Source: Mesorhizobium sp. L-8-3 (lineage in GTDB: Bacteria > Pseudomonadota > Alphaproteobacteria > Rhizobiales > Rhizobiaceae). From it: a stretch of DNA of 64,000 nucleotides. This document shows positions 18,897 through 27,477 of the stretch, piece after piece (within the stretch, counting starts at the first letter, position 1; each line of letters starts with the position of its first letter). The stretch is taken from the NCBI RefSeq assembly GCF_016756615.1, contig NZ_AP023262.1:4403501-4467500 (forward strand), given 5' to 3'. The notes under the pieces are model-generated. The model saw nothing but the letters and a program-made list of their open reading frames with translations, made no database searches and was not told where the DNA came from. The position numbers and the translations under genes are program-made.

Positions 18897-20357
18897 ATGA
18901 ACGCCTTGACCAAAACCGCTGATGGCGGCGACCGCGCCGGCGAACTTGCCAGCAACGGCACGCCGAAACCCCACCTGATCACCGTCGAACAGGCGAAGAA
19001 CCTCGACGTTGCCCGCATCACCGATCTCTTCAAGGCGCACATCAATCCCGGCCAGCTCCATTTCATGAAGCTGCTGGGCTTCCATAAGGTGAAGATCGAG
19101 CGCGCCGAGGGGATGTACTATTACGACCAGAACGGGCGGGCGATCCTCGACTTCTTCGGCGGATTCGGTTCGCTCGCCTTCGGCCACAACCACCCGAGGA
19201 TTCTCGAGGCGCGCCGCAGGTTCCAGGAGGAGAAGCGGCACGAGATCGCGATCGCCTTCATGTCGCAATATGCGGCGGCCCTCTCGCACAATCTCGCCGC
19301 CTGCTCGCCGGGCGAGCTCGACATGGTGTTTCTCGGTTCGACGGGGTCCGAGGCGATGGAGGCGGCGATCAAGGTGGCCGAGCGTGCCGCCGGGCCGAAG
19401 CGGCCGAAGATCGTCTATGCCGAGAATTCCTTCCACGGCAAGACCAAGGGCGTTCTGTCGATCACCGACGGTCAACTCTATCGCGGCGAATTCAGGCTGG
19501 TCGACAACACGGTGCGCGTCCCCTTCGGGGACATCGAAGCGGTCGAGAACGCCTTCCGATCGGACCCGGCCATCGGCGTGATCGTGCTGGAGACCATCCA
19601 GGGCGGCGGCGGCATCATCCAGGCCGAGACGGACTATTGGCGCAAGCTGCGCGGGCTCTGCGACCGCTACGGCGTCCTCTGGGTGGCCGACGAGGTCCAG
19701 TGCGGCTATGGCCGGACGGGGTGCTTCTATGCCTTCGAGCATTACGGCGTGGTGCCCGACGTGACGGCCCTTGCCAAGTCGCTCGGCGGCGGCAAGGCCG
19801 CGGTCGGGGCGATGATAGCCAGCCGCGATGTCTACATGAAGGCCTATGGCACGCCGAAGACCGCCATGGTCCACGCGGCCGCGACCTTCGGTGGCATCGG
19901 CGAGGCCGCGATCACGGCCATCGAAGCGCTCAATGTCCTCTATGACGATGGCCTGATCGACAATGCCGCATCCGTCGGCGACCATCTGCTCGACAGGCTC
20001 AAGGCGCTCAAGGCCAGGTATCCGACGATCATCAAGGATGTGCGCGGCAAGGGCCTGATGGTCGGGCTGGAATTCCACGACTTCTCGCAGACCCTGCCGA
20101 TGGTGCTGCGGCCTGTCGTCAGCGTGCTCGACGACAAGCTCAAGGGGTCGCTGTCGGGTTTCGTCGGAGCGTTGCTCTTGCGCGACTACGACGTGCTTGT
20201 CGCCTTCACCGAATACAACCGCAACGTCATCCGCCTTGAGCCGCCGCTGATCTGCGGGAACGAGCATGTCGACCGTTTCGCTGACGCACTCGACAGCCTG
20301 CTGTCGCGCGGCATCGTCGCCATCGTCAAGGATTTCGTGAAAAGCCAGGTGAAGTGA
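18897..20357 (+). CDS. Class III PLP aminotransferase
   Basis: 486 residues from ATG 18897, with ACAGGAG upstream; a GTG at 18879 is a weaker choice. PLP residues: GSTGSEAMEAA (147-157) for phosphate binding, Asp265 in WVADEVQCGYGRTG, and Lys294 in ALAKSLGGGK forming the Schiff base. The fold is that of acetylornithine/4-aminobutyrate aminotransferases. It is packed between the epimerase and a membrane protein in the same transcription unit, so it may install an amino group on the lipid-linked sugar or its acceptor. The substrate is unknown. Confidence 0.88.
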   Translation: MNALTKTADGGDRAGELASNGTPKPHLITVEQAKNLDVARITDLFKAHINPGQLHFMKLLGFHKVKIERAEGMYYYDQNGRAILDFFGGFGSLAFGHNHPRILEARRRFQEEKRHEIAIAFMSQYAAALSHNLAACSPGELDMVFLGSTGSEAMEAAIKVAERAAGPKRPKIVYAENSFHGKTKGVLSITDGQLYRGEFRLVDNTVRVPFGDIEAVENAFRSDPAIGVIVLETIQGGGGIIQAETDYWRKLRGLCDRYGVLWVADEVQCGYGRTGCFYAFEHYGVVPDVTALAKSLGGGKAAVGAMIASRDVYMKAYGTPKTAMVHAAATFGGIGEAAITAIEALNVLYDDGLIDNAASVGDHLLDRLKALKARYPTIIKDVRGKGLMVGLEFHDFSQTLPMVLRPVVSVLDDKLKGSLSGFVGALLLRDYDVLVAFTEYNRNVIRLEPPLICGNEHVDRFADALDSLLSRGIVAIVKDFVKSQVK

Positions 20358-20397
20358 CGGCCCGGTCGGGCAGGGGCACAGGGAAGGGAACTTGTCC

Positions 20398-21588
20398 ATG
20401 ACGGCCATCGAACGCACGGCGATCGGCTGGGCTTTGGGAACAATGCCCGCAAGGCTCCTGATGCGGGCCGCGGGCAGCAAGGTTCTGCTGGATCGCCTGG
20501 CCGTCGTGTTCTTCGCCGCGATCTGCCTGCTGGTCTCGGCCTATGCGCTCGTGCGCCCCGACTACAATTGGGACATGGTGGCCTATGTCGCCGCCGCACT
20601 CGAGGACCGCCACCCTGATCCGGCGAAGTTGCATGCCGAGACCTGGAAGCGCGTCTCGGAGGGGGCGAGCCAGTCCCAGCTCTACCACCTCCAATACGGC
20701 ACCCCCTACAACAAGCATCAATGGGAGAATCCGGCCGACTTCCAGTCGCAGCTATCGATGTATCGGGTGAAGGTCGCCTATGTCGCACTCATCGAGGCTC
20801 TCGAGCCGCTGACCGGTCTGGTCAAGGCGTCGATGCTGCTGAGCATATTGCCGTCGCTCGCGCTCGGCGCGCTGTGCCTGTGGCTGCTCGGCCGCGACGA
20901 TGCCCTGCAGGGGGCCTTCCTTCTGGCGCCGGTCCTGATGCTCGCCGGCTATGCCCACATGACAACGGCCGTCGTTCCCGACATGCTGGTGTCATTCGTC
21001 TCGCTGCTCGCCATTCTGCTCTTCGCGAGCAAGCGCGATATAGCGGCCTGCGTCGTCCTCCTTGTCTCCGTCCTGATCCGGCCGGACAACATCGTGCTCG
21101 TCTTCGCCCTTCTTCTGACGGCCATCGCCTTCGGCTGGCGTGTCCTTCCGCTCCTGGTGACCTTCGTCGTCGGGCTGGCGGCCTGCGTGGCCATGTCCAG
21201 GTTCGGCGGGCACCCGGGATGGTGGGCGCATTTCTACTTCTCCTGCGTCGAGGTCCAGAACTCGATGACGAACTTCCATCCGGACTTTTCGTTCGGCGCC
21301 TTCATGCGCGGCTATACACGCGGCGTGCTGGTGGCGATCATGGAAAATGACTGGCCGGCGATCTTCGCGCTGCTGATCGCGGCCTGGGCTCTGCTCAATC
21401 GCATCGGAAGGACGGGTACCGAGCGCGCCAATGCGCTGGTCTTCGCGCTCGTCATCGGCACGCTCGGCAAGTTCGCCAGCTTTCCCTTGCCTGACGACCG
21501 CTTTTACTTCGTGTCCATCGCCGCCATGGCGGTGGTGCTGGCCACCATGTGGAAGCCGCGTTTCGACATTGCCGCGGCCCGCGCTTGA
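20398..21588 (+). CDS. Polytopic membrane protein, candidate GT-C glycosyltransferase
   Basis: 396 residues; ATG 20398 with GGGAAGGGA upstream is preferred over the TTG at 20392. About ten membrane spans with a large first extracytoplasmic loop beginning PDYNWDMVAYVAAALED (around residues 58-75), where acidic residues sit just after the first span as in GT-C enzymes that use polyprenyl-phosphate sugars. No named family is recognised with certainty. Its place at the end of the HAD-UbiA/DprE1/SMR cluster suggests that it transfers the lipid-linked pentose on the periplasmic side. That is inference. Confidence 0.7.
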   Translation: MTAIERTAIGWALGTMPARLLMRAAGSKVLLDRLAVVFFAAICLLVSAYALVRPDYNWDMVAYVAAALEDRHPDPAKLHAETWKRVSEGASQSQLYHLQYGTPYNKHQWENPADFQSQLSMYRVKVAYVALIEALEPLTGLVKASMLLSILPSLALGALCLWLLGRDDALQGAFLLAPVLMLAGYAHMTTAVVPDMLVSFVSLLAILLFASKRDIAACVVLLVSVLIRPDNIVLVFALLLTAIAFGWRVLPLLVTFVVGLAACVAMSRFGGHPGWWAHFYFSCVEVQNSMTNFHPDFSFGAFMRGYTRGVLVAIMENDWPAIFALLIAAWALLNRIGRTGTERANALVFALVIGTLGKFASFPLPDDRFYFVSIAAMAVVLATMWKPRFDIAAARA

Positions 21589-21638
21589 CCCTCTGGCGGG
21601 CAGCCGACATGATTTTGGTCGCGCGGTTTTTTGGCGAT

Positions 21639-21646
21639 GTCGCAAA
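21639..21646 (-). promoter_or_regulatory. TTTGCGAC motif upstream of GcvT-type dehydrogenase
   Basis: The complement of 21639-21646 reads TTTGCGAC. The same octamer occurs twice (38894-38901 and 38962-38969) between the divergent corrinoid-protein and MttB genes. Its repetition in front of demethylation genes makes it a weak candidate for a shared regulator site. Confidence 0.25.
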
Positions 21647-21713
21647 CAGGCTGCAGTCGCGCCGCCGCCCCGACCTATAGTCCGCCGGCAACATCATCGC
21701 GGAGTCGCGTCTT

Positions 21714-24275
21714 ATGGCAGGGTTTCCGGAAAAGGCGAAGGTCGTCATCGTCGGACTGGGCGGCATCGTGGGCGCATCGGTCGCCCATCACCTCATCGAG
21801 CGCGGATGGGACGACATCGTCGGCATCGACAAATCGGGCATACCGACCGACATCGGTTCGACGGCACATGCTTCCGACTTCTGCTACACGACGAGCCATG
21901 ATTTCCTGTCGTGCTGGACGACGCTTTACTCCATCGATTTCTACGAGAAGATGGGCCATTACGCGCGCGTCGGCGGTCTCGAAGTTGCCCGCGTCAGCGA
22001 CGACGACCGCATGGAGGAGATCCGGCGCAAGGTCGGTTCGGCGAAGGCATTCGGTACACGGGCCCGGCTGATCGAACCTGCCGAGATCAAGGAGAAGTTC
22101 CCGCTTATTGAGGAGAGCCTTGTACAGGGCGGCCTTTGGGACCCGGATGCGGGCCTGGTGATACCGCGCTCGCAGACCGTCGCCGGCAAGCTGGTCGACC
22201 AGGCCGAGGCCGCCGGCAAGTTGAAGGCCTTCGCCAACACGCCCGCCAAATCCCTCCTCATCGAGGACGGCCGCATCAAGGGCGTGGTGACGGATCGCGG
22301 CACCATCATGGCTGAGCATGTCGTGGTCTGCGCCGGCCTCTGGGGACGCCTGATCGCCGAAATGGCTGGCGAGGACCTGCCGGTCATGCCGGTCGACCAT
22401 CCGCTCACCTTCTTCGGGCCGTATGACGAATTCGCCGGCACCGGCAAGGAGATCGGCTGGCCGCTGCTGCGCGATCAGGGCAACTCGGCCTATATGCGCG
22501 ACACCGGCGACCCGAAGACCGCCGAGGGCGGACAGATCGAATGGGGATACTACGAGGAGACCAATCCGCGCCTGTGCCATCCGCGCGATCTCCTGGAAAA
22601 GGATCAGGCCCGCCTGTCGCCCTCGCAGCGCGATCTCGATATGGAACAGATCATGGCGCCGCTCGAACGCGCCATGGAACTCACGCCGATCCTGGGCGAG
22701 TTGGGCTACAATGAAAGCCACTCCTTCAACGGGCTACTGCAGGTGACGGCCGATGGCGGCCCCTCCATCGGCGAAAGCCAGAAGGTGAGGGGGCTCTGGT
22801 ACGCCGTCGCCATCTGGGTCAAGGACGGCCCCGGCATGGGCAAGCTCGTCGCCGACTGGATGACCGACGGCCGGACGCCGATCGACCATGCACGCATAGA
22901 CTATGCGCGCTTCTATCCGCACCAGATGGAGGAGACCTTCATAGTAGGACGCTGCGGCGAGGCGGCGCAGAAGGTCTACAACCCGGCGGTCCATCCGCGC
23001 GAGCCCTATGCGACCGGCCGCGATGTGCGCCGCTCGCCCTTCTGGGAACGCGAGAAGGAACTCGGCGGCTATTTCATGGAACTGGGCGGCTGGGAGCGCG
23101 CCCATGGCTACGCCGCCAACGAGCATCTTTTGGAGAAATACGGGAACCGCGTGCCGAAGCGCGAGAACGAGTGGGACAACCGCCATTTCTGGCGCGTCTC
23201 GAATGCCGAGCATCTCGCCATGAGCGAGGATTGCGGCATCGTGAACCTGTCGCATTTTGCCATCTACGATGTCGAGGGCCCGGATCACGTGGCGCTGATG
23301 GAGTGGCTGTGCGCGGCCAGGATCGGCGGCGACGCCATGATCGGCAAGGGCATCTACAACCATTTCCTCGACGACGAGGGCATGGTGCGCGCCGACCTGA
23401 CGGTCATCCGCATGGCCGACCGCTGCCGCGTGATCGACGGCGCCGATGCCGGTCCGCGCGACTTCAACTATATGCGCCGGGTTGCCACCGACAAAGGCTT
23501 CGACGTGACGGTGACCGACGTGACCGAGAAGAACGTTACGGTGGGCATCTGGGGGCCGAATGCCCGCCGGACGCTGCAGAAGGTCGTGGAGGATCCGGAC
23601 GGCCTCTCGCCGGAGAATTTCCCCTTTGCGGCGATCAAGCATGTCCGGATCGCCGGCAAGGACGTGACGGCCTTCCGCATCTCCTATGTCGGAGAGCAGG
23701 GCTGGGAACTGCACATGGCCTATGAGGACGGGCTGGCCGTGTGGGACGCGCTGCGGTCGACCGGCGTGATGGCCTTCGGCGTCGAGACCTACGCCAACAG
23801 CCGTCGCATGGAGAAGAGCCTGCGCCTCCAGAACGCCGATCTCCTGACCGAGTACAATCTCTTCGAGGCGGATCTCGCGCGGCCGAAGGTGAAGGAAGCC
23901 GATTTCCGCGGCAAGGCGAAGCATCTGGAGTACCGTGCCCGGACCCACCAGCCCGCCATGCTTTGCACGCTCGTCATGACGGACAATATCGATTCCAGGG
24001 ACGTCGCGCGCTATCCGGTCGGCACGATGCCGGTGATGGACCCGGAGACGGGCGCCACACTTGTCGACGAACTTGGCCGCCGCTCCTTCACGACGTCGGT
24101 CGCCTATGGTCCGACCATCGGCAAGAACATCGCGCTCGCCTATCTGCCCTGGGCCTATTGCCAGGAAGGCCGCAAGCTCGCCGTGGAGTATTTCGCAGAG
24201 ACCTATCCGGTGGAGGTGGTGGCGATCGGCTACAAACCGCTCTACGATCCGGACAACCTGAAGCCGCGGAGCTGA
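21714..24275 (+). CDS. GcvT-family FAD-dependent N-methyl dehydrogenase
   Basis: 853 residues. The FAD Rossmann motif VVIVGLGGIVGASVAHHL is at residues 10-27. The flavin-anchoring segment reads GSTAHASD (48-55), where most dimethylglycine/sarcosine dehydrogenases have GSxWHAAG; His52 is kept but Trp is Ala. The middle is a DAO-type substrate domain and the last ~400 residues are the GcvT folate-binding and C-terminal barrel domains. The enzyme should oxidise an N-methylated amino acid and hand the carbon to THF. The nearby GlxA-type regulator and sox genes suggest dimethylglycine or sarcosine. The exact substrate is open because of the variant motif. Confidence 0.88.
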   Translation: MAGFPEKAKVVIVGLGGIVGASVAHHLIERGWDDIVGIDKSGIPTDIGSTAHASDFCYTTSHDFLSCWTTLYSIDFYEKMGHYARVGGLEVARVSDDDRMEEIRRKVGSAKAFGTRARLIEPAEIKEKFPLIEESLVQGGLWDPDAGLVIPRSQTVAGKLVDQAEAAGKLKAFANTPAKSLLIEDGRIKGVVTDRGTIMAEHVVVCAGLWGRLIAEMAGEDLPVMPVDHPLTFFGPYDEFAGTGKEIGWPLLRDQGNSAYMRDTGDPKTAEGGQIEWGYYEETNPRLCHPRDLLEKDQARLSPSQRDLDMEQIMAPLERAMELTPILGELGYNESHSFNGLLQVTADGGPSIGESQKVRGLWYAVAIWVKDGPGMGKLVADWMTDGRTPIDHARIDYARFYPHQMEETFIVGRCGEAAQKVYNPAVHPREPYATGRDVRRSPFWEREKELGGYFMELGGWERAHGYAANEHLLEKYGNRVPKRENEWDNRHFWRVSNAEHLAMSEDCGIVNLSHFAIYDVEGPDHVALMEWLCAARIGGDAMIGKGIYNHFLDDEGMVRADLTVIRMADRCRVIDGADAGPRDFNYMRRVATDKGFDVTVTDVTEKNVTVGIWGPNARRTLQKVVEDPDGLSPENFPFAAIKHVRIAGKDVTAFRISYVGEQGWELHMAYEDGLAVWDALRSTGVMAFGVETYANSRRMEKSLRLQNADLLTEYNLFEADLARPKVKEADFRGKAKHLEYRARTHQPAMLCTLVMTDNIDSRDVARYPVGTMPVMDPETGATLVDELGRRSFTTSVAYGPTIGKNIALAYLPWAYCQEGRKLAVEYFAETYPVEVVAIGYKPLYDPDNLKPRS

Positions 24276-24411
24276 GGGCTGCCGGCTCGGGATTGGGGTC
24301 AGGCCCCGCTCCATCCCTCGACCCGGCAGGTCGCGGAAAAGTGAAGATGAAGCCGGCCTTTTCACGGGTTGGCTTTCTTTCTTCAGGCAATCCCTCACCT
24401 ATACTGCCCTG

Positions 24412-25257
24412 ATGTCGACGTTGCTTCGCCCATGGCGGACACTGACCTGCGCAGCGCTCGCGCTCACTGGCCTTGCATTGGAGCAGGCCATTGCGGCGGA
24501 GCCGGTCGACGTCGAACTCGTTCTTGCCGTCGACGTTTCGCTGTCGATGTCTCCGGGGGAACTCGAGATCCAGCGCGAAGGCTATGCGGCTGCCCTCACC
24601 GACAAGCGCGTGCTCGATGCCATCAGGCAAGGCATGAACGGCAGGATCGCCGTAACCTATTTCGAGTGGGCGGGCACGACCACCCAGCGTGTCGTGGTAC
24701 CCTGGACGATCATCGAAACGCGCGATGATGCCGAGGCTGTCGCGGCCAAGCTGTCGGCGACGCCGCCGAACAGCGCACGCCGTACCTCGATCTCCAGTGC
24801 TCTGGAGTTCGGTTCCGACCTCTTCGCCGAAAGCCCGTTCCAGGGCGCCAAGCGCGTCATCGACATCTCCGGCGATGGACCGAACAACCAGGGCGCTCCC
24901 GTGGACCTCGTCCGAGACACGGTGGTTGCGCAGGGGATCGTCATCAACGGCCTGCCGCTGATGACCAACAGCGGCTTGATCAGCGCCTATGACGTCGCGG
25001 ACCTCGACCGCTACTACAATGATTGCGTGATCGGCGGGCCGGGCGCCTTCATGATCCCGGTCAACGGCTGGTCGCAGTTCCCCGAGGCGGTGCGCCGCAA
25101 GCTCGTGCTGGAGCTTGCAGGTCCTGCCTGGCAGCGTCAGGCCGGCGAGGTAGCCGCGCACCCGCCCGTTATCCTTGCGGATGCGAGGTCTTCCTATGAC
25201 TGCATGGTCGGCGAGAAGCTCTGGCGCGATCGCTCGGGCATGTGGGATTCGCGGTAG
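24412..25257 (+). CDS. DUF1194 protein, exported vWA-like
   Basis: 281 residues. A signal peptide (residues 1 to ~27, ending near AIA-A) is followed by a von Willebrand A-like fold: VDVELVLAVDVSLSMSPGE carries the DxSxS metal-binding motif. Later come RRTSISSALEFG and RVIDISGDGPNNQG, the latter the hallmark of DUF1194. It is likely periplasmic. The role is unknown. It lies 136 bp after the GcvT-type dehydrogenase on the same strand and converges on the GlxA-type regulator. Confidence 0.9.
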   Translation: MSTLLRPWRTLTCAALALTGLALEQAIAAEPVDVELVLAVDVSLSMSPGELEIQREGYAAALTDKRVLDAIRQGMNGRIAVTYFEWAGTTTQRVVVPWTIIETRDDAEAVAAKLSATPPNSARRTSISSALEFGSDLFAESPFQGAKRVIDISGDGPNNQGAPVDLVRDTVVAQGIVINGLPLMTNSGLISAYDVADLDRYYNDCVIGGPGAFMIPVNGWSQFPEAVRRKLVLELAGPAWQRQAGEVAAHPPVILADARSSYDCMVGEKLWRDRSGMWDSR

Positions 25258-25318
25258 GCCGCCCCTGCAATGAATGAGGCGCCTCTGGTTTCAGACGCAT
25301 ATCGTTGCGACCCTCACT

Positions 25319-26320
25319 TCACGCGGCAAGCAACTGCTTGCGATCGACGCGCTCCTGCTGGGGCGAGCGGGAATAGAGTTCCCGGTAGCATTTCGAGAAA
25401 TGCGACGCCGAGACGAAGCCACAGGCGACCGCCACTTCCACGACGGGCAACGACGACTGGATCAACAGGTGACGCGCCCGGTCGAGCCGGATCTCGAGAT
25501 AATAGCGCGCCGGCGAGCGACCCATCTCCTGACGGAAGAGCCTCTCGATCTGGCGGCGGGAGAGACCGACGTCGTCCGCGATCTCGATGAGCGATAGCGG
25601 CTCGGCGAGGTTGCCCTCCATGAGTTCGATGATGCTCAGCACCTTGGCGTTCTGAACGCCGAGGCGTGCCCGGAGCGGCAGCCGCTGACGGTCCGTCGGG
25701 CTGCGCACGCGATCGGTCAGCACCTGCTCGCAAACGCGATTGACCAGTCCATCGTCGAAGTCGTCGCCGATCAGTTTCAGCATCATGTCGAGGGCGGCCG
25801 TACCGCCTGCGCAGGTATAGATGTTCTGGTCGACCTCGAACAGGTCGGCAAAGACGTTCACTTTCGGGAAGGCCTCGGAAAAGCCCGGAAGGTTCTCCCA
25901 ATGGATGGCGCAGCGCTTGTTGGACAGAAGTCCCGCCGCCGCCAGCACATGGGCGCCCGTGCACAGGCCGCCGATCGCCACGCCGCGGTTATACTCCTCG
26001 CGCAGCCAGGCGAAGGCCGACTTGTTGTGATAGGTTTCGACATTTATGCCGCTGCAGACGATGACCATGGAGGGACGGTCAGGCCCGGCCATCTTGCGGC
26101 GTTCCTCCTCGAGCGAGGTGTTGACCGCGCAGAGCACGCCGTTGGAGGCAGGTACAGACTTCCCGTCGGTGCTGGCCAGACGCCACCGATAGGCTTCGTA
26201 GCCCAGCATGCGATTTGCGATGCGCAGCGGCTCGAGCGCCGTCGCGAAGGCGACCATGGTGAAATCGGGGACGAGGAAAAAGACCAGCGATCTCTTGATC
26301 GGATGCTTGATGGCGTTCAC
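25319..26320 (-). CDS. GlxA-type AraC regulator, GbdR-like
   Basis: 333 residues from a GTG preceded by GGAGG; the frame itself continues five codons further upstream. Residues ~10-190 are the DJ-1/PfpI-like glutamine-amidotransferase fold (GGLCTGAHVLAAAGLL with the elbow Cys), a ligand sensor without activity in this family. Residues ~230-325 are the AraC helix-turn-helix (SLIEIADDVGLSRRQIERLF and VAVACGFVSASHFSKCYR). GbdR of Pseudomonas, which senses glycine betaine/dimethylglycine and activates dgc and sox genes, has this architecture and size. With a GcvT-type dehydrogenase next door, a GbdR-like role is plausible but not shown. Confidence 0.88.
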   Translation of the reverse strand: MNAIKHPIKRSLVFFLVPDFTMVAFATALEPLRIANRMLGYEAYRWRLASTDGKSVPASNGVLCAVNTSLEEERRKMAGPDRPSMVIVCSGINVETYHNKSAFAWLREEYNRGVAIGGLCTGAHVLAAAGLLSNKRCAIHWENLPGFSEAFPKVNVFADLFEVDQNIYTCAGGTAALDMMLKLIGDDFDDGLVNRVCEQVLTDRVRSPTDRQRLPLRARLGVQNAKVLSIIELMEGNLAEPLSLIEIADDVGLSRRQIERLFRQEMGRSPARYYLEIRLDRARHLLIQSSLPVVEVAVACGFVSASHFSKCYRELYSRSPQQERVDRKQLLAA

Positions 26321-26341
26321 GGAGCCTCCACACACCGTTCA

Positions 26342-26382
26342 TGACGCGAACCTGATGTCGCGATCAGCAAAGCGTCATCAGG
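26342..26382. promoter_or_regulatory. Nested inverted repeats upstream of GlxA-type regulator
   Basis: Two interleaved inverted repeats lie just upstream of the start: TGACGC (26342-26347) with GCGTCA (26372-26377), and CCTGATG (26351-26357) with CATCAGG (26376-26382). Spacing and position fit an autoregulatory operator. This is inference from symmetry. Confidence 0.4.
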
Positions 26383-26691
26383 AAAGCACATTGTTGTCAA
26401 CGCTCTGCATGGGCTCCGCCGAGCAATATTTGCGACAGATGCCGCTTTGGGACCAGAGAGGAGCCCAAAGCCGAAAACCAGGACACCGTCCCGGTGGTGC
26501 CGGAACGGTGTCGTCTATCATTGCGGGTGTTCGCGCGCTGGCCGGGTGCCGGGCCACCGCATCGACGCGGAAGCCATGCTCGATCTTCCGAGGCACGATG
26601 CGCGGATCAACAGTGATGGGGCGACCGTTGCGCGTCCAAGTGGACGCGCGGCGCTTCATTGTCGAGCGCGCCGGGTCGAGCGCGCTGGTGG
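26383..26691. other. Gene-free gap with one hairpin
   Basis: No supportable gene. A hairpin with arms of about 13 bp, one of them a G-U pair, spans 26482-26512 (GACACCGT... / ...ACGGTGTC). It could end transcription of the small minus-strand ORF at 26692-26832, because a GGTTTTCGG stretch follows it on that strand. Confidence 0.4.
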
Positions 26692-26832
26692 TCAGCCGAC
26701 GAAGACTCCGAGCCGTGCGCCGGCTATCGCCGCCGTCTGGCCGGGCATGGTGTTGCCCAGGCGCTGCCGCTCAAGCTCGGTGGTCAGGTTGGTCCGGCGG
26801 CGGGCGGCGAAAATGCGGGAAAACAGTTTCAT
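26692..26832 (-). CDS. Small basic ORF, 46 residues
   Basis: ATG at the complement of 26830-26832, preceded at 7 bases by GGAG in ATGGAGCTGTGTC. The product begins MKLFSRIFAARRRTNL and continues with TELERQRLGNTMPGQTA. The strongly basic, amphipathic N-terminus and short length resemble rhizobial DUF1127-type mini-proteins, but no domain is recognised. Support comes from the good ribosome site, a downstream hairpin and the lack of any other gene here. It could still be chance. Confidence 0.4.
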   Translation of the reverse strand: MKLFSRIFAARRRTNLTTELERQRLGNTMPGQTAAIAGARLGVFVG

Positions 26833-27167
26833 GACACAGCTCCATGCAGTCGTTTACACGGGGTGCCTTCGCGTTGTGGAGTGGGGCAGCTCGTTGATGG
26901 CGCGGATATAGGGATTGTGCGACGCAAACAACGCGCAAAAAGCGAAGCGCTTGATATGAAAAGCGACATAGCTGGCGTCGCGCAGGCGCTTCCGGCGGGA
27001 AATATCACAGCTGTGACAACGGATTAGTTTCGAATCTGACCTGATATGCGACGCACTCAAACGCGTCATGCGACAAATGCATAGCTTCGGGCGTTCCGCA
27101 TCTGCGAAAAGATGCGCCTGCCGGAGGGTTGCAACCCGGCAGGCGCCCCGCTCGACGCATGTTCACC
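26833..27167. other. AT-richer gap with a TCACAGCTGTGA palindrome
   Basis: No gene is seen. The stretch 26880-27060 is visibly less GC-rich than its surroundings. It contains a perfect 12-base palindrome TCACAGCTGTGA (27005-27016), about 170 bp upstream of the 46-residue ORF, which may be a regulator site. Its right end holds the terminator of the DUF1127 gene. Confidence 0.45.
27098..27146 (-). terminator. Intrinsic terminator of DUF1127 gene
   Basis: On the minus strand a perfect 11-bp stem (GCGCCTGCCGG / CCGGCAGGCGC, 27114-27124 and 27136-27146) is followed by CATCTTTTCGC, giving a T run. A second small hairpin (CGCATC/GATGCG, 27097-27116) overlaps the T-rich part. It lies 21 bases after the DUF1127 stop codon. 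Confidence 0.8.
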
Positions 27168-27350
27168 TCACTTGTCTCCGGCCCAGGAGCCGAGCGTCAA
27201 CGGATAGTTGCGTGTGCGGGGACTGTCCGGCCAGCCGATGTCCTTCTGCACCTCGAGCGGGAGCGATCCGATGATGCGATAGGTACGCGCCTCGGCGCGG
27301 GCCACGCGCCACTCCTCGGCGAAGCGGCTCAATGCTGAATAGATCGACAT
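27168..27350 (-). CDS. DUF1127-type mini-protein
   Basis: 60 residues. The central block RIIGSLPLEVQKDIGWPD is the DUF1127 signature (usually YRxLxxLPxxxLxDIGL). This family is widespread in Rhizobiales and small members have been tied to C/N metabolism, phosphate and RNA-linked regulation. It is divergent from a LysR regulator with a clear LysR box between them, and ends at a strong terminator. The spacing suggests that the LysR protein controls it. Confidence 0.85.
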   Translation of the reverse strand: MSIYSALSRFAEEWRVARAEARTYRIIGSLPLEVQKDIGWPDSPRTRNYPLTLGSWAGDK

Positions 27351-27413
27351 GTCCTTTCTCCTCTGTCCGGCGGGCGGGCCATCTGTCCGTCCGCAGCTTG
27401 ACTATCCCTCCGG

Positions 27414-27430
27414 ATTGATGTTCAATCAAT
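27414..27430. promoter_or_regulatory. LysR-type operator (T-N11-A dyad)
   Basis: ATTGAT-GTTCA-ATCAAT is a perfect 6-5-6 dyad containing the T-N11-A signature of LysR-family sites. It sits about 64 bp upstream of the DUF1127 start and 48 bp upstream of the LysR start, as expected for a divergent, autoregulated pair. Related half sites (TCAATCAAT at 27450-27458) follow. Confidence 0.7.
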
Positions 27431-27477
27431 CGAAATGAAATGATCGTCTCAATCAATAAAATTGAAGAGTGTCCGTG

